NCBI GenBank assembly: GCA_019240305.1
Contig: JAFAYP010000521.1
Location: 64,818 to 110,313 of the forward strand
Direction of reading: 5' to 3'
From: Solirubrobacterales bacterium
Lineage (GTDB): Bacteria; Actinomycetota; Thermoleophilia; Solirubrobacterales; Solirubrobacteraceae
Length of the DNA stretch: 45,496 bases
A model generated the notes under the pieces. That model made no database searches. It worked only from the letters and a program-made list of their open reading frames with translations, and was not told the DNA's origin. A program made the position numbers and the translations under genes. Positions 1 to 7,851 of the stretch are shown here, piece by piece (the first letter of the stretch is position 1; every line of letters begins with the position of its first letter).

Positions 1-79
1 GATCGATCCCAAGTGCCTCTGCCCACCGCTGAACCTCCGCCGCGTCTTCGTCGGGCGCCCGAAAGCTCAACATCGTCAT
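1..79 (-). CDS. Partial ribbon-helix-helix (CopG/Arc-type) DNA-binding protein, N-terminus only
   Basis: Reading leftward from ATG at 79 there is an open frame to the window edge, about 26 residues beginning MTMLSFRAPDEDAAEVQRW. A short beta-strand (MLSFRAP) followed by an amphipathic helix is the usual start of small actinobacterial ribbon-helix-helix antitoxins or regulators. These dimerise through the strand to bind an operator. The partner toxin, if there is one, would lie outside the window. A TACTCT hexamer just upstream suggests a very short leader. The inverted pair CATAC (77-81) and GTATG (97-101) flanks the start and could be an autoregulatory operator. A second ATG at 73 is also possible. 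The identification rests on pattern resemblance over a short fragment. Confidence 0.5.
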   Translation of the reverse strand, partial: MTMLSFRAPDEDAAEVQRWAEALGID

Positions 80-470
80 ACAAGTAAGAGTAGCACGTAT
101 GACGCACAACTGGAGCACAAGCGACGATCTGCCGGCCGGACGCGACCCGGCTGATCGAGCTGACGTGCGCGAAGATAGTCTGTGGCGGACCCGTTGGGCG
201 CTGGGAAATCCAGCGGCTATGGCCAAGGAGCCACGGCGTGAAAGCTTCGGCGACCACATCGAGATGTCGGAAGCAGGTTTCAGGGACGAACGTGGCCGAT
301 CTGCAGCGGATCGAGCTGAGTTCGGCCTCGGCCCGCGTCCGCTTCGGGGCCCGCGTCCGCTTCGAGGCCCGCGAGAACCTCAGACAGCCCCTGGGCCCCC
401 GTCACGGGGATGGCGGCTCAGCCGACGAGCGGGAGTGGTTCTGGCTGCGCCTGCCCGGGCTCGGACCAGC
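80..470. other. Gene-poor leader with 18-bp direct repeats; possible short ORF 238-474
   Basis: This 390-base stretch has no convincing gene. An open frame continues upstream of the amidohydrolase to an ATG at 99, but its translation (Arg/Pro/Gly-rich, with RPLRGP repeats) does not look like a folded protein. A 78-residue frame at 238-474 (GTG start) ends in a TGA that overlaps the GTG at 471, the coupling style used throughout this window, so it might be a small gene or a remnant. I do not recognise its product. No tRNA, riboswitch or clear promoter was seen. Confidence 0.4.
331..373. repeat. Tandem 18-bp direct repeat, about 2.4 copies
   Basis: The unit GCCCGCGTCCGCTTCGRG occurs at 331-348 and 349-366 with one mismatch, and a partial third copy starts at 367. 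It lies about 100 bases before the amidohydrolase start. It is most simply replication slippage in GC-rich DNA. Confidence 0.7.
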
Positions 471-1343
471 GTGAGCATCGACCTCGACCGCGTCGTCGCG
501 ATCGACGTCCACACGCACGCCGAGCGCAACGCCGGCGAACCTCAGGACGCGGTCACGACCGAGCTTCTCGAGGCGGCCGCCAGGTATTTCGGTGGCAGCC
601 CTCCCCAACCTACCGCTCAGGAAGTCGCCGACTACTACCGGGAGCGGAGCATGCTGGCCGTGGTGTTCACCGTCGATGACGAGGCCGGGATGGGACGCCG
701 GCGGATCGGCAACGACGAGGTGTTGCAGGCCGCGCGGGACAACCCGGATGTGCTGATCCCCTTCGGCAGCGTCGATCCGCACAAGGGCAAGCTCGGCGTC
801 CGGGAGGCTCAGGCACTCATTGAGGCCGGCGTCAGAGGTTTCAAGTTCCACCCGAACACGCAGGCCTTCTGGCCCAACGAGCGTGAACACTATCCGCTGT
901 ACGAGACAATCGCCGAAGCCGGCCTGATCGCCCTGTTCCACTCTGGGACAACCGGGATCGGCGCGGGGATGCCGGGGGGAGGGGGCGTACGCCTGAAGTA
1001 CTCAAACCCGATCTTCCTCGATGACGTCGCCGCCGATTTCCCGGGGCTGGACATCATCATCGCCCATCCCTCGTTTCCCTGGCAGGACGAGGCGCTGGCC
1101 ATCGCGGTCCACAAGCCGAACGTGTACATCGACCTCTCGGGATGGTCCCCGAAATACTTTCCGGACAACCTGATCCGCTACACCAACACCCTGCTGAAGG
1201 ACAAGATGCTGTTCGGCTCTGACTTCCCGTTGATCACGCCCGACCGCTGGCTGGCCGACTTCGAAACGCTGCCGATCAAGGACGAAGTCCGCCCACTGGT
1301 GCTCAAGCAGAACGCCGCCCGGCTGCTCCGGTTGCCATCCTGA
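471..1343 (+). CDS. Amidohydrolase_2 family metal-dependent hydrolase/decarboxylase
   Basis: A 290-residue TIM-barrel protein of the amidohydrolase_2 family, which includes ACMSD, gamma-resorcylate decarboxylase and 4-oxalomesaconate hydratase. The metal-binding HxH is at residues 14-16 (VHTH). Later landmarks in order are KFHPN, a histidine in LFHSGTTG, a histidine in IAHPSFPW and the aspartate in GSDFPL. GTG at 471 was chosen because the conserved fold begins directly after it and because the residues encoded further upstream (from ATG 99) are low-complexity. A TGA of an upstream frame overlaps this GTG. The stop overlaps the start of the next gene (TGATG), so the two are probably translated together. 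Next to a benzoylformate-decarboxylase-like enzyme, a role in breakdown of a carboxylated, possibly aromatic, intermediate is likely. Hydrolysis, hydration and decarboxylation cannot be told apart from sequence. There is no signal peptide, so it is cytosolic. Confidence 0.85.
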   Translation: MSIDLDRVVAIDVHTHAERNAGEPQDAVTTELLEAAARYFGGSPPQPTAQEVADYYRERSMLAVVFTVDDEAGMGRRRIGNDEVLQAARDNPDVLIPFGSVDPHKGKLGVREAQALIEAGVRGFKFHPNTQAFWPNEREHYPLYETIAEAGLIALFHSGTTGIGAGMPGGGGVRLKYSNPIFLDDVAADFPGLDIIIAHPSFPWQDEALAIAVHKPNVYIDLSGWSPKYFPDNLIRYTNTLLKDKMLFGSDFPLITPDRWLADFETLPIKDEVRPLVLKQNAARLLRLPS

Positions 1344-3016
1344 TGGAGGTCGACGGAGCCATCGGCGACCGAGCGCACGGGACGGCGGTGCCCGCGACGG
1401 GCGAGCGCGACCATCCGGTGGCGGCGCGAAGGACCGTGCGCGACGCGGCCTTTGACGTGATGCGGCGGCTGGGGCTGACGACCATCTTCGGCAACCCCGG
1501 CTCGACCGAGGTCGCGTTCCTGGCTGGGCTTCCGCCTGACTTCCGGTTCGTGCTCGGCCTCCACGAGGGCTCGGTGGTCGGAATCGCGACCGGTTACGCG
1601 CTCGTCCGCGGCGAACCGGCACTGGTCAACCTGCATACGGCAGCCGGCCTGGGCAACGCGATCAACGCGATCGCCAACGCGCGCGACTGCCGCGTGCCGC
1701 TGGTCGTCCTCGTGGGCCAGCAGGACCGCCGGCAGCTCGCCTACGAGCCGTTCCTGACCGGCCGATCGCTGGAGCGGCTCGCCGGCGACTACCCCGTGTG
1801 GTCGAGTCTGCCGGTGCAGGCTCAGGACGTGCCGGGGGCTATCGCGCGGGCGTATCACGAGGCCCGGGCGGCATGCGGTCCGGCCATCGTCGTGGTCCCG
1901 ATGGGCGACTGGCTCCAGACGGCGGATGAGTTCGCCGCGGGGTGGCCCCAGCGGACCGTGTACGCCGGCTCGGTCTCGCCGGCTGACGTCAGAGCGCTGG
2001 CGGACATGATCGAACGCGCGGAGTCGCCGGCGCTCGTGGTCGGGCGGGGAAGCGATAGCCAGGAGGGCTGGGAGGCTCTGACCGCGCTCGCCGAACGCCT
2101 GCGCTGCCCGGTCTGGCAGGAGTCGTTCACGCGCCGAGCGGGCTTTCCGCAGGACCATCCGCAGTTTGCCGGCCACCTGCCGTGGCGCCGGAGTCTGATG
2201 CGAGAGGCGCTGGCGCCTCACGACCTCGTGGTGGCGGTCAGCACCAACGCCTTCCGGCTCTACCTGTTCGACGACCCGGGTCCGATGGCGCCCGACGGCA
2301 CCCGCGTCGCCGTGCTCACCGAGGAGCCCGCCGAGGCTCACCGCAGCCCGTGCGAGCTGGCGGTGGTCGCTCCCGTCACCGCCGCTTGCCGGCTCCTGAC
2401 CGAAGAGCTCTCGCCGCGCGACGGCGAGCCACCGCCACCGCTCGTGCGTCCGGCGGCGCCGTCGGCCCCCGCGGCCGGTGAGCCGCTTCGTGCCGGGCAT
2501 GTGCTCGCCGCGCTCGCCGAGCGCCTGCCGCCCGACGTGGTGCTGGTCGAGGAGACGCCGTCGAGCCAGCCGGAGCTCTATCAGCGGATCGCGGTCCGTT
2601 CGCCGGGCGGATTCATCGCCTGTGGCAACGGCGGACTCGGCTTCGGCGTCGCCGGCTCGATCGGACTGCGGATGGGCGACCCCAACCGGCCGGTCGTCGG
2701 TGTCATCGGCGACGGCTCCTCGATGTACGCGATCCAGGCGCTCTGGAGTGCGTCCCATTACGAAGTCGGGATTCTGCTGATCGTGATGGCCAACGGTCGC
2801 TATGCCGTGATGGACGGGCTCGCCCGGGCGGCCAACGCGCCCGGACCGTGGCCGGCTTTCGAGTCGATCGACATCGCCGGGATCGCCCGCTGCCTGGGGT
2901 GTGCGGCGGTCAACGTGACCACTCACGACCAGCTGATCGAAACGCTCGACGAGGTGCTCCCCGGCCTGGCGGGGCGGCGGGAGCCGCTGATCGTCGAGGT
3001 TGCGCTGGGGGGCTAG
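1343..3016 (+). CDS. Thiamine-diphosphate-dependent decarboxylase, benzoylformate decarboxylase-like
   Basis: A 557-residue ThDP enzyme with the three-domain layout of benzoylformate decarboxylase, which converts phenylglyoxylate to benzaldehyde and CO2. GNPGSTE (50-56) matches the region carrying active-site Ser26 of the Pseudomonas enzyme. E75 (LGLHE) matches the cofactor-activating Glu47, and H98 (NLHTAAG) matches His70. The C-terminal cofactor motif GDGSSMYAIQALW and a later Asn are present. One difference stands out: the segment AFRLYLFDDPG aligns with VFRYHQYDPG and puts Tyr307 where the catalytic His281 would be. The substrate or reaction may therefore differ, and a lyase or other 2-oxoacid decarboxylase is possible. 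About 30 N-terminal residues precede the usual family start, so a later start is possible. It overlaps the amidohydrolase stop upstream and nearly touches the MFS gene downstream. Confidence 0.85.
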   Translation: MEVDGAIGDRAHGTAVPATGERDHPVAARRTVRDAAFDVMRRLGLTTIFGNPGSTEVAFLAGLPPDFRFVLGLHEGSVVGIATGYALVRGEPALVNLHTAAGLGNAINAIANARDCRVPLVVLVGQQDRRQLAYEPFLTGRSLERLAGDYPVWSSLPVQAQDVPGAIARAYHEARAACGPAIVVVPMGDWLQTADEFAAGWPQRTVYAGSVSPADVRALADMIERAESPALVVGRGSDSQEGWEALTALAERLRCPVWQESFTRRAGFPQDHPQFAGHLPWRRSLMREALAPHDLVVAVSTNAFRLYLFDDPGPMAPDGTRVAVLTEEPAEAHRSPCELAVVAPVTAACRLLTEELSPRDGEPPPPLVRPAAPSAPAAGEPLRAGHVLAALAERLPPDVVLVEETPSSQPELYQRIAVRSPGGFIACGNGGLGFGVAGSIGLRMGDPNRPVVGVIGDGSSMYAIQALWSASHYEVGILLIVMANGRYAVMDGLARAANAPGPWPAFESIDIAGIARCLGCAAVNVTTHDQLIETLDEVLPGLAGRREPLIVEVALGG

Positions 3017-3026
3017 CGCTCCGCTC

Positions 3027-4319
3027 GTGCTCCCACGGGGCGGGGAATCGGCGCCGGCGGGCCCGCCCCGGCGGCCGACGGCCCGGCCCCGGCGGCCGAC
3101 GTCCCGGCCCCGGCGGCCGACGTCCCGGCAGCTGGCGATCCTCGGCGCGCTGTCGGCGTTCGGGCCGCTGTCGCTCGACATGTACCTGCCCGGACTGCCG
3201 TCGCTCACGCACGAGCTCGGCGGATCGGCGTCCAGCGGGCAGCTGACGATCACCGCGTGCATGCTCGGCCTCGGCCTCGGGCAGCTGGTCGCCGGCCCGC
3301 TCAGCGACAGCCAGGGGCGTCGCCGACCGCTGCTCATCGGGTTGGTGAGCTACAGCGCCGCCTCGATCGCCTGCGCTGCCGCGCCGACGATCCTGGTCCT
3401 GATCGTCGTGCGCTTGATCCAGGGAATGGCCGGGGGGGCGGGCATCGTGATCGCCCGGGCGATCGTCCGTGACCTCTCCGACGGCGCCACGGCGGCGAGG
3501 ATGTTCTCGATCCTGTTGGCGGTCACCGGCGTCGCCCCGGTCTGTGCTCCGCTGATCGGCGGCCAGGTCCTCGCCTTCACCTCGTGGCGCGGCGTGTTCG
3601 TCATCCTGGCGGCGATCGGGGGGCCCCTGTCGCTGGCCGCCGGCCTGGGGCTGCCCGAGTCGCTGCCGGTCAGCCGGCGCCACGGCGGCGGTCTGCGGGT
3701 CACGCTGCGAACCTTTGCCAGGCTGCTCTCCGATCGTCGCTTCACTCCGTACGCAGCATCGTTCTCGCTGTCGTTCGCGGCGATGTTCGCCTACATCTCC
3801 GGCTCGTCGTACGTGCTCGAGAACATCTACGGGATCTCTCCCCAGCTGTTCAGCATCGTGTTCGCGGCCAACTCGGCAGGTCTGATCGCCATGTCACAGC
3901 TCAGTGGGAGGGTGGTCGGTCGCCTGGGCTCGGTGCGGCTCCTCCGCCGAGGCCTGTTCGGCACCTTCGCCGCGTCGATCGCCACCGTGCTCGTCACGGT
4001 CACGCACCTTGGCCTGAGCGGCCTCCTCGTGTGCTTCTTCGTGCTGCTGTCGTCAAACGGCGTCGTCCTCCCCAACGGCACCGCCTGCGCGATGGCCGAG
4101 CAGGCGGGAGTGCTCGGCTCCGCCTCCGCGCTGCTCGGGCTGGGCCAGTTCGGCTCCGGCGCGATCGTGGCCCCGCTGGTCGGCGTCGGTGGCAGTCATG
4201 ACGCGTTGCCGATGGCGATCGTGATCGGCATCGCCGGTACCGCGGCGATCCTGATCTACGCGCTCTTCGCCCCGGGGGGATCAGGCCGCGGGCGGCCGGG
4301 CGCCGGACGGCTCGTGTGA
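3027..4319 (+). CDS. MFS transporter, Bcr/CflA drug-resistance family
   Basis: About 430 residues with roughly twelve hydrophobic segments. The first membrane segment carries the Bcr/CflA signature (AFGPLSLDMYLPGLP). The loop after the second has the MFS signature GPLSDSQGRRRPLL, and the fourth segment region reads RLIQGMAGGAGIVIARAIV. Family members are proton-driven exporters of drugs or small metabolites. Here it probably exports a substrate or toxic intermediate of the two genes before it. The start is uncertain. GTG at 3027 follows the previous stop, while a TTG at 3000 would overlap that gene by 17 bases. Neither has a well-spaced Shine-Dalgarno. The N-terminus before the first helix is a repetitive Pro/Arg stretch. 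The gene is convergent with the GMC oxidoreductase operon, 50 bases away. Confidence 0.88.
   Translation: MLPRGGESAPAGPPRRPTARPRRPTSRPRRPTSRQLAILGALSAFGPLSLDMYLPGLPSLTHELGGSASSGQLTITACMLGLGLGQLVAGPLSDSQGRRRPLLIGLVSYSAASIACAAAPTILVLIVVRLIQGMAGGAGIVIARAIVRDLSDGATAARMFSILLAVTGVAPVCAPLIGGQVLAFTSWRGVFVILAAIGGPLSLAAGLGLPESLPVSRRHGGGLRVTLRTFARLLSDRRFTPYAASFSLSFAAMFAYISGSSYVLENIYGISPQLFSIVFAANSAGLIAMSQLSGRVVGRLGSVRLLRRGLFGTFAASIATVLVTVTHLGLSGLLVCFFVLLSSNGVVLPNGTACAMAEQAGVLGSASALLGLGQFGSGAIVAPLVGVGGSHDALPMAIVIGIAGTAAILIYALFAPGGSGRGRPGAGRLV
3068..3130. repeat. Three tandem 21-bp repeats encoding a Pro/Arg-rich N-terminus
   Basis: Units 3068-3088, 3089-3109 and 3110-3130 are nearly identical copies of CCGGCGGCCGACGKCCCGG plus two bases. 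In the MFS reading frame each encodes a seven-residue block (about RRPTSRP), placing a strongly basic tail before the first membrane helix. The period is a multiple of three, so copy-number changes would keep the frame. Confidence 0.85.
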
Positions 4320-4369
4320 CCGCAACGCGAGGCAGGCGGCAATCACGACTCTCACCGTGGATGCTCCGG

Positions 4370-5866
4370 TCAGGCGGCCGCCCGCGCGTCCCGGCTCTCG
4401 AAGTAGCCGTGCTCGCCGCCGGCCAGGTACGCGGCCAGCCGGCTGCCCAGCGCCATGATGGTCAGCGACGGGTTCACCGACAGCGTGCGCGGGACCACCG
4501 AACCGTCGCCGACGAACAGCCGGCGCACAGCGTGGCACTCGCCGTGCGCGTCGACCACCGAGCGGTCCGGATCGCTGCCCATCCGGCATCCGCCCTGCAC
4601 GTGGGTACTCAGCACGCCGGTCTGGAACACGCGCCTGGCGCCGGCCGCCAGCAGTACCTCGCGTGCGAACTGCAGCGAGCTGTCGATCTGCACCCGCTCG
4701 CGCTCATTCCACTGAAACGAATAGCGGTCGCGGCCCTCCTCGTCGACCCACGCCGTGCCGTGGTTCTGGTCGCTGACCATCGTCAGCAGCCCGGTGTAGT
4801 AGCGATAGCTGCGCAGCGCCCGGGACAGCTCCTCGCCCCACAGGGGCATCCCCCGCTCGTCCGACAGGGCGGTGGCGAAGCCGATCGGATCCTGGATCGT
4901 CGCCGCCTCGACCACGAAGCCGCCGTCCTCGTCGCGCTGGAAGTTCATGCAGTGCGCCGTGATCGGGTACACCATGTGGGCGTCCTGGACCTGGTCGAAC
5001 AGACCCTCGACCAGACGCGCAGGATGAAAGCCGACGTGGCGACCGATCAATTCGCCGCTCGGAGATCCGCCGCCCGCCTCGCGGACGCCCGATCGCAGCA
5101 GCAGTTGCGGGGTCGCCAACGTTCCGGCCGCGACGACGACGACGCCGGCGCCGACCCTGTGGAGCTCGCCGTCGGATCCGAGATATTCGACGCCGACAGC
5201 CTCTGAGCCCCCGCCCCGGTCCTCGATCATCACCCGCCGGACCGGGCAGCCGGCACGCAGCTCCAGGCGCCCGTCGACCCACGCCGGGTGGATGTAGGTA
5301 TTGAGCGTCGACTTGCCCGCGTTCGTCGGGCAGCCCTGAAGACAGGAGCCGCACCGCATGCAGTTGGAGTCGGTGTAGGACGTGACCGGCTCGAGCTCAG
5401 CTCCCAGCGCCGCAAAGCCGGGCATCACCGACTTCACGCACTGCTGCCAATCGGTGCGCTCGCGCACGCCGAGCCGCTGCTCCACGCGCTCGAGGTGGGC
5501 CAGCAGATCAGGTTCGCCGAACGGCTCGCCGCCTTCACCCTGCAGGCCGGCGGCCGCGTGCCACTTCTCGTAGTCCTGTGCGGAGGGACGCAGGGCGACC
5601 TTCGTGTTGATCGAGGTGGTGCCGCCGACGCAACGGCCGCGGAACATGATCAGCGGCGGCTCGTCGCCCGCGACGGGCTCGGCGAATGCCGGAGGCCACC
5701 AGATCTCGTGATTGGCGCGCGCCTCCCAGCGCACGAAGTCGGCCGCGGTCCGGTGAGGACCGGCCTCGAGCAGCAGGACGCTTGCTCCGGAGTCGGCCAG
5801 CTCGCCCGCGACGACGCCGCCACCGGCGCCTGAGCCGACCACGATGAGATCGAAGCGCTCGCCCAT
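4370..5866 (-). CDS. GMC family FAD oxidoreductase with ferredoxin-like CxxCxxCxxxCP motif
   Basis: A 498-residue glucose-methanol-choline flavoenzyme. It starts with an FAD-binding Rossmann motif (VVGSGAGGGVVAGEL, about 9-23). Residues around 80-95 carry the FAD loop GRCVGGTTSINTKVALRPS. The C-terminus has GGCRMG and NPSLTIMALG, the active-site and FAD contacts of GMC enzymes. An unusual feature is Cys169, Cys172, Cys175 and Cys179 in CMRCGSCLQGCP, the spacing of a ferredoxin cluster. Some long-chain alcohol oxidases and FAD-glucose dehydrogenases have a Cys-rich segment in this area. The start ATG at 5866 is preceded by GGGGGTGA, and the small-subunit stop lies 4 bases before it. It probably oxidises an alcohol or sugar together with that subunit. 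There is no signal peptide. Substrate unknown. Confidence 0.88.
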   Translation of the reverse strand: MGERFDLIVVGSGAGGGVVAGELADSGASVLLLEAGPHRTAADFVRWEARANHEIWWPPAFAEPVAGDEPPLIMFRGRCVGGTTSINTKVALRPSAQDYEKWHAAAGLQGEGGEPFGEPDLLAHLERVEQRLGVRERTDWQQCVKSVMPGFAALGAELEPVTSYTDSNCMRCGSCLQGCPTNAGKSTLNTYIHPAWVDGRLELRAGCPVRRVMIEDRGGGSEAVGVEYLGSDGELHRVGAGVVVVAAGTLATPQLLLRSGVREAGGGSPSGELIGRHVGFHPARLVEGLFDQVQDAHMVYPITAHCMNFQRDEDGGFVVEAATIQDPIGFATALSDERGMPLWGEELSRALRSYRYYTGLLTMVSDQNHGTAWVDEEGRDRYSFQWNERERVQIDSSLQFAREVLLAAGARRVFQTGVLSTHVQGGCRMGSDPDRSVVDAHGECHAVRRLFVGDGSVVPRTLSVNPSLTIMALGSRLAAYLAGGEHGYFESRDARAAA

Positions 5867-5870
5867 TCCG

Positions 5871-6245
5871 TCACCCCCGTAGGTAGGACCAGTCCTTCTC
5901 CAGGCGCGCCGCGAGCGGCGGCGCGAAATCGATCTCCTCCCATGCGCCGGGACCGGGCGCTCCGGGGGCCACGAAGTCGCTGTAGAACGCCTCGCAAGCC
6001 AGCGCGCGGACGAGCTGGAACTCGGGCTCGAGGCTGTGCTCGCCGAGCGCTTGGGCGCCGGCGGCCGCCGGCTCCTGAAGCGAGTCGAAGGCCGCCAGCG
6101 CGGCCGCGCGCGCTTCGCCGGGCATGCGCGCGAGCAGCGCATCGACATAGACCTCCGCCCCGACGCGAGCGCATCCGGGCACGATCAGTTCGCAGACCGA
6201 CCGGACCAGCTCGGACCGGCGTTCATCGAGAACCAGCATCGGCAT
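5871..6245 (-). CDS. Gluconate 2-dehydrogenase subunit 3-like small subunit
   Basis: A 124-residue helical protein resembling the gluconate_2-dh3 family, the small subunit that pairs with GMC or gluconate dehydrogenase large subunits. Visible features are an N-terminal helix (ELVRSVCELIVPGC), a central Asp/Ala-rich helix (YVDALLARMPGEARAAALAAF) and a C-terminal segment ending WEEIDFAPPLAARLEKDW. Family members often carry a Tat signal that exports the folded complex. None is seen here, so the pair is probably cytosolic or associated with the inner membrane. It overlaps the upstream GMC gene by 23 bases and lies 4 bases before the downstream GMC gene, which is its likely partner. A second ATG at 6239 is an alternative start. 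Confidence 0.75.
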   Translation of the reverse strand: MPMLVLDERRSELVRSVCELIVPGCARVGAEVYVDALLARMPGEARAAALAAFDSLQEPAAAGAQALGEHSLEPEFQLVRALACEAFYSDFVAPGAPGPGAWEEIDFAPPLAARLEKDWSYLRG

Positions 6246-7851
6246 CCGCCTCGGAACCTACCGCCGTGGCCCCGCTCGGAGCGGCGAGGCCGCCAGGCCG
6301 TGAACCCCGGATCAGGTCTGCGGCTCGCTCGGCGATCATGATCGTTGGCGCATTAGTATTGCCACGCGTGATCTCCGGCATCACCGACGCGTCGACCACT
6401 CGCAGTCCCTCAAACCCATAGACGCGCAGCTCGGAGTCGACCACGGAGCCCATCGCGCAGGTGGAGGTGGGGTGATACACGCTCTGCCCGACGCGGCGAG
6501 CGAAGGCCAGCAGATCCGCATCGGAATCTGACTCCGGAACGCTGAACGGCTCGCGCGCCACCGCCCTCAGCGGGCCCTGCTCGGCGATCTCGAGCGCCAT
6601 GCGCAAACCGGCGAGCATGCTCTCCCGATCCTCCTCGGTGGTCAGGAAGTTGCACAGCACGCGCGGCTTGGAGTCCGGCAGCGGGGTGCGGAGCATGACC
6701 CGGCCCCGGCTGGTCGGCTTGATCACCACCGGGCCGAAGCAGTACCCGTGGTCGGCCGGTGCCGTGAGGCCCTCGTCGAAGAACAGCGACGGCGCAAAGT
6801 GGAACTCGACGTCGGGCGCATCGACTCCGGACCGGGCCCGGAAGAAACCCGCGGCCTCCGGGATGTTCGAGCTCAGCGGACCGCGCCCCTCAGCCTCGAG
6901 GAGGGCGAAGTTCTCGGGCGTGGTGGCCATGAACAGCGACGGCTCGTCGGTCAGGTAGTTGACCTGCGCCATGCAGTGGTCCTGGAGGCCGTGGCCGACC
7001 GGCAGCGGCTCGCGCATCTCGATGGCCAGCGGCGCCAGCTGATCCTCCGGGCCGATGCCCGACAGCATCAGCAGCACCGGTGACTGGTAGGTGCCGGCGG
7101 CGAGCAGCACCTCGCGCTCGGCGCGGACCTGCTCCACCTGGCCATCCCGCGCGATCTCGACCCCCACCGCGCGCTCGCCCTCGAGAAGGACTCGCCGCGC
7201 AAGCGCGCGCGTGATCACCTCGAGGTTGGGCCGGCCCGCGGCCGGGCGCAGGAACGCGTCGGCGGTGCTGCAGCGCAGCCCCTCTCGCTGCGTGAGCTGA
7301 AAGCGGCCGACGCCCTCCTGGCGCGCTCCGTTGAAGTCCGGGTTGGACTCGTGTCCGGCCTGCTGGGCGGCTTCGAGCATCGTGTCGACGAGCGGGTGCA
7401 TGGAGCGGCTCTCCGAGACGGCCATCGGCCCGTCAGCACCGTGGTAGGCGTCCTCGCCGCGCTCGTTGTCCTCCGAGCGCTTGAAGTACGGCAGCACCTC
7501 GTCATAGCTCCAACCCGAGCCGCCAATTCGCGCCCAGCCGTCATAGTCCGCGCGGTTGCCGCGGATGTAGATCATCGCATTGATCGAGCTGCAGCCGCCG
7601 AGCATCCGGCCTCGGGGGAGGTAGAGACGACGGTGGTCCAGGGCCGGCTCCCGCTCGCCGAGCAGATCCCAGTCGAGGCTCGACTTGAAGAGTGCCGGGA
7701 ACGCCGCCGGAACACGGATCTCCGGCTGGCTGTCCTCGCCGCCCGCCTCGAGGAGCGCCACACGCACGTCCGGGTCCTCGCTCAGCCGCGCCGCCAGCAC
7801 GCATCCGGCAGATCCGGCACCGACCACGACGTAGTCGAACCCATCACGCAT
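6223..7851 (-). CDS. GMC family oxidoreductase, choline dehydrogenase-like
   Basis: A 542-residue FAD enzyme of the choline dehydrogenase (BetA)/alcohol dehydrogenase branch of the GMC family. Landmarks are the N-terminal YVVVGAGSAGCVLAARL, PRGRMLGGCSSINAMIYIRG around residues 80-100, the GMC signature GTYQSPVLLMLSGIGP near 255-270, and a C-terminal SVYHPTSTCAMG with the active-site His, then DASVMPEITRGNTNAPTIMIAE. It probably oxidises a primary or branched alcohol to the aldehyde and passes electrons to the respiratory chain. Its start overlaps the zinc dehydrogenase stop by 8 bases, so it is coupled in the liv-led operon. The C-terminus has about 25 extra low-complexity residues. Choline itself is not implied: no betaine aldehyde dehydrogenase or betT-type gene is near. 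Confidence 0.9.
   Translation of the reverse strand: MRDGFDYVVVGAGSAGCVLAARLSEDPDVRVALLEAGGEDSQPEIRVPAAFPALFKSSLDWDLLGEREPALDHRRLYLPRGRMLGGCSSINAMIYIRGNRADYDGWARIGGSGWSYDEVLPYFKRSEDNERGEDAYHGADGPMAVSESRSMHPLVDTMLEAAQQAGHESNPDFNGARQEGVGRFQLTQREGLRCSTADAFLRPAAGRPNLEVITRALARRVLLEGERAVGVEIARDGQVEQVRAEREVLLAAGTYQSPVLLMLSGIGPEDQLAPLAIEMREPLPVGHGLQDHCMAQVNYLTDEPSLFMATTPENFALLEAEGRGPLSSNIPEAAGFFRARSGVDAPDVEFHFAPSLFFDEGLTAPADHGYCFGPVVIKPTSRGRVMLRTPLPDSKPRVLCNFLTTEEDRESMLAGLRMALEIAEQGPLRAVAREPFSVPESDSDADLLAFARRVGQSVYHPTSTCAMGSVVDSELRVYGFEGLRVVDASVMPEITRGNTNAPTIMIAERAADLIRGSRPGGLAAPSGATAVGSEADADAGSR

Noticed and set aside
1178-3337. A 719-residue open frame on the minus strand opposite the decarboxylase and MFS genes
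   Set aside because: Its translation is Arg/Gly/Asp-rich with no recognisable fold, and the plus strand has clear family motifs throughout. It is a GC-bias shadow.
4320-4369. A terminator between the convergent MFS and GMC genes
   Set aside because: No stable stem-loop or U-run could be found in the 50 bases.
6223-7851. A glycine-betaine synthesis gene (betA)
   Set aside because: Family resemblance is to choline dehydrogenase, but no betaine aldehyde dehydrogenase, BetI or choline transporter is nearby. The operon has a GMC pair and a LivJ-type importer.
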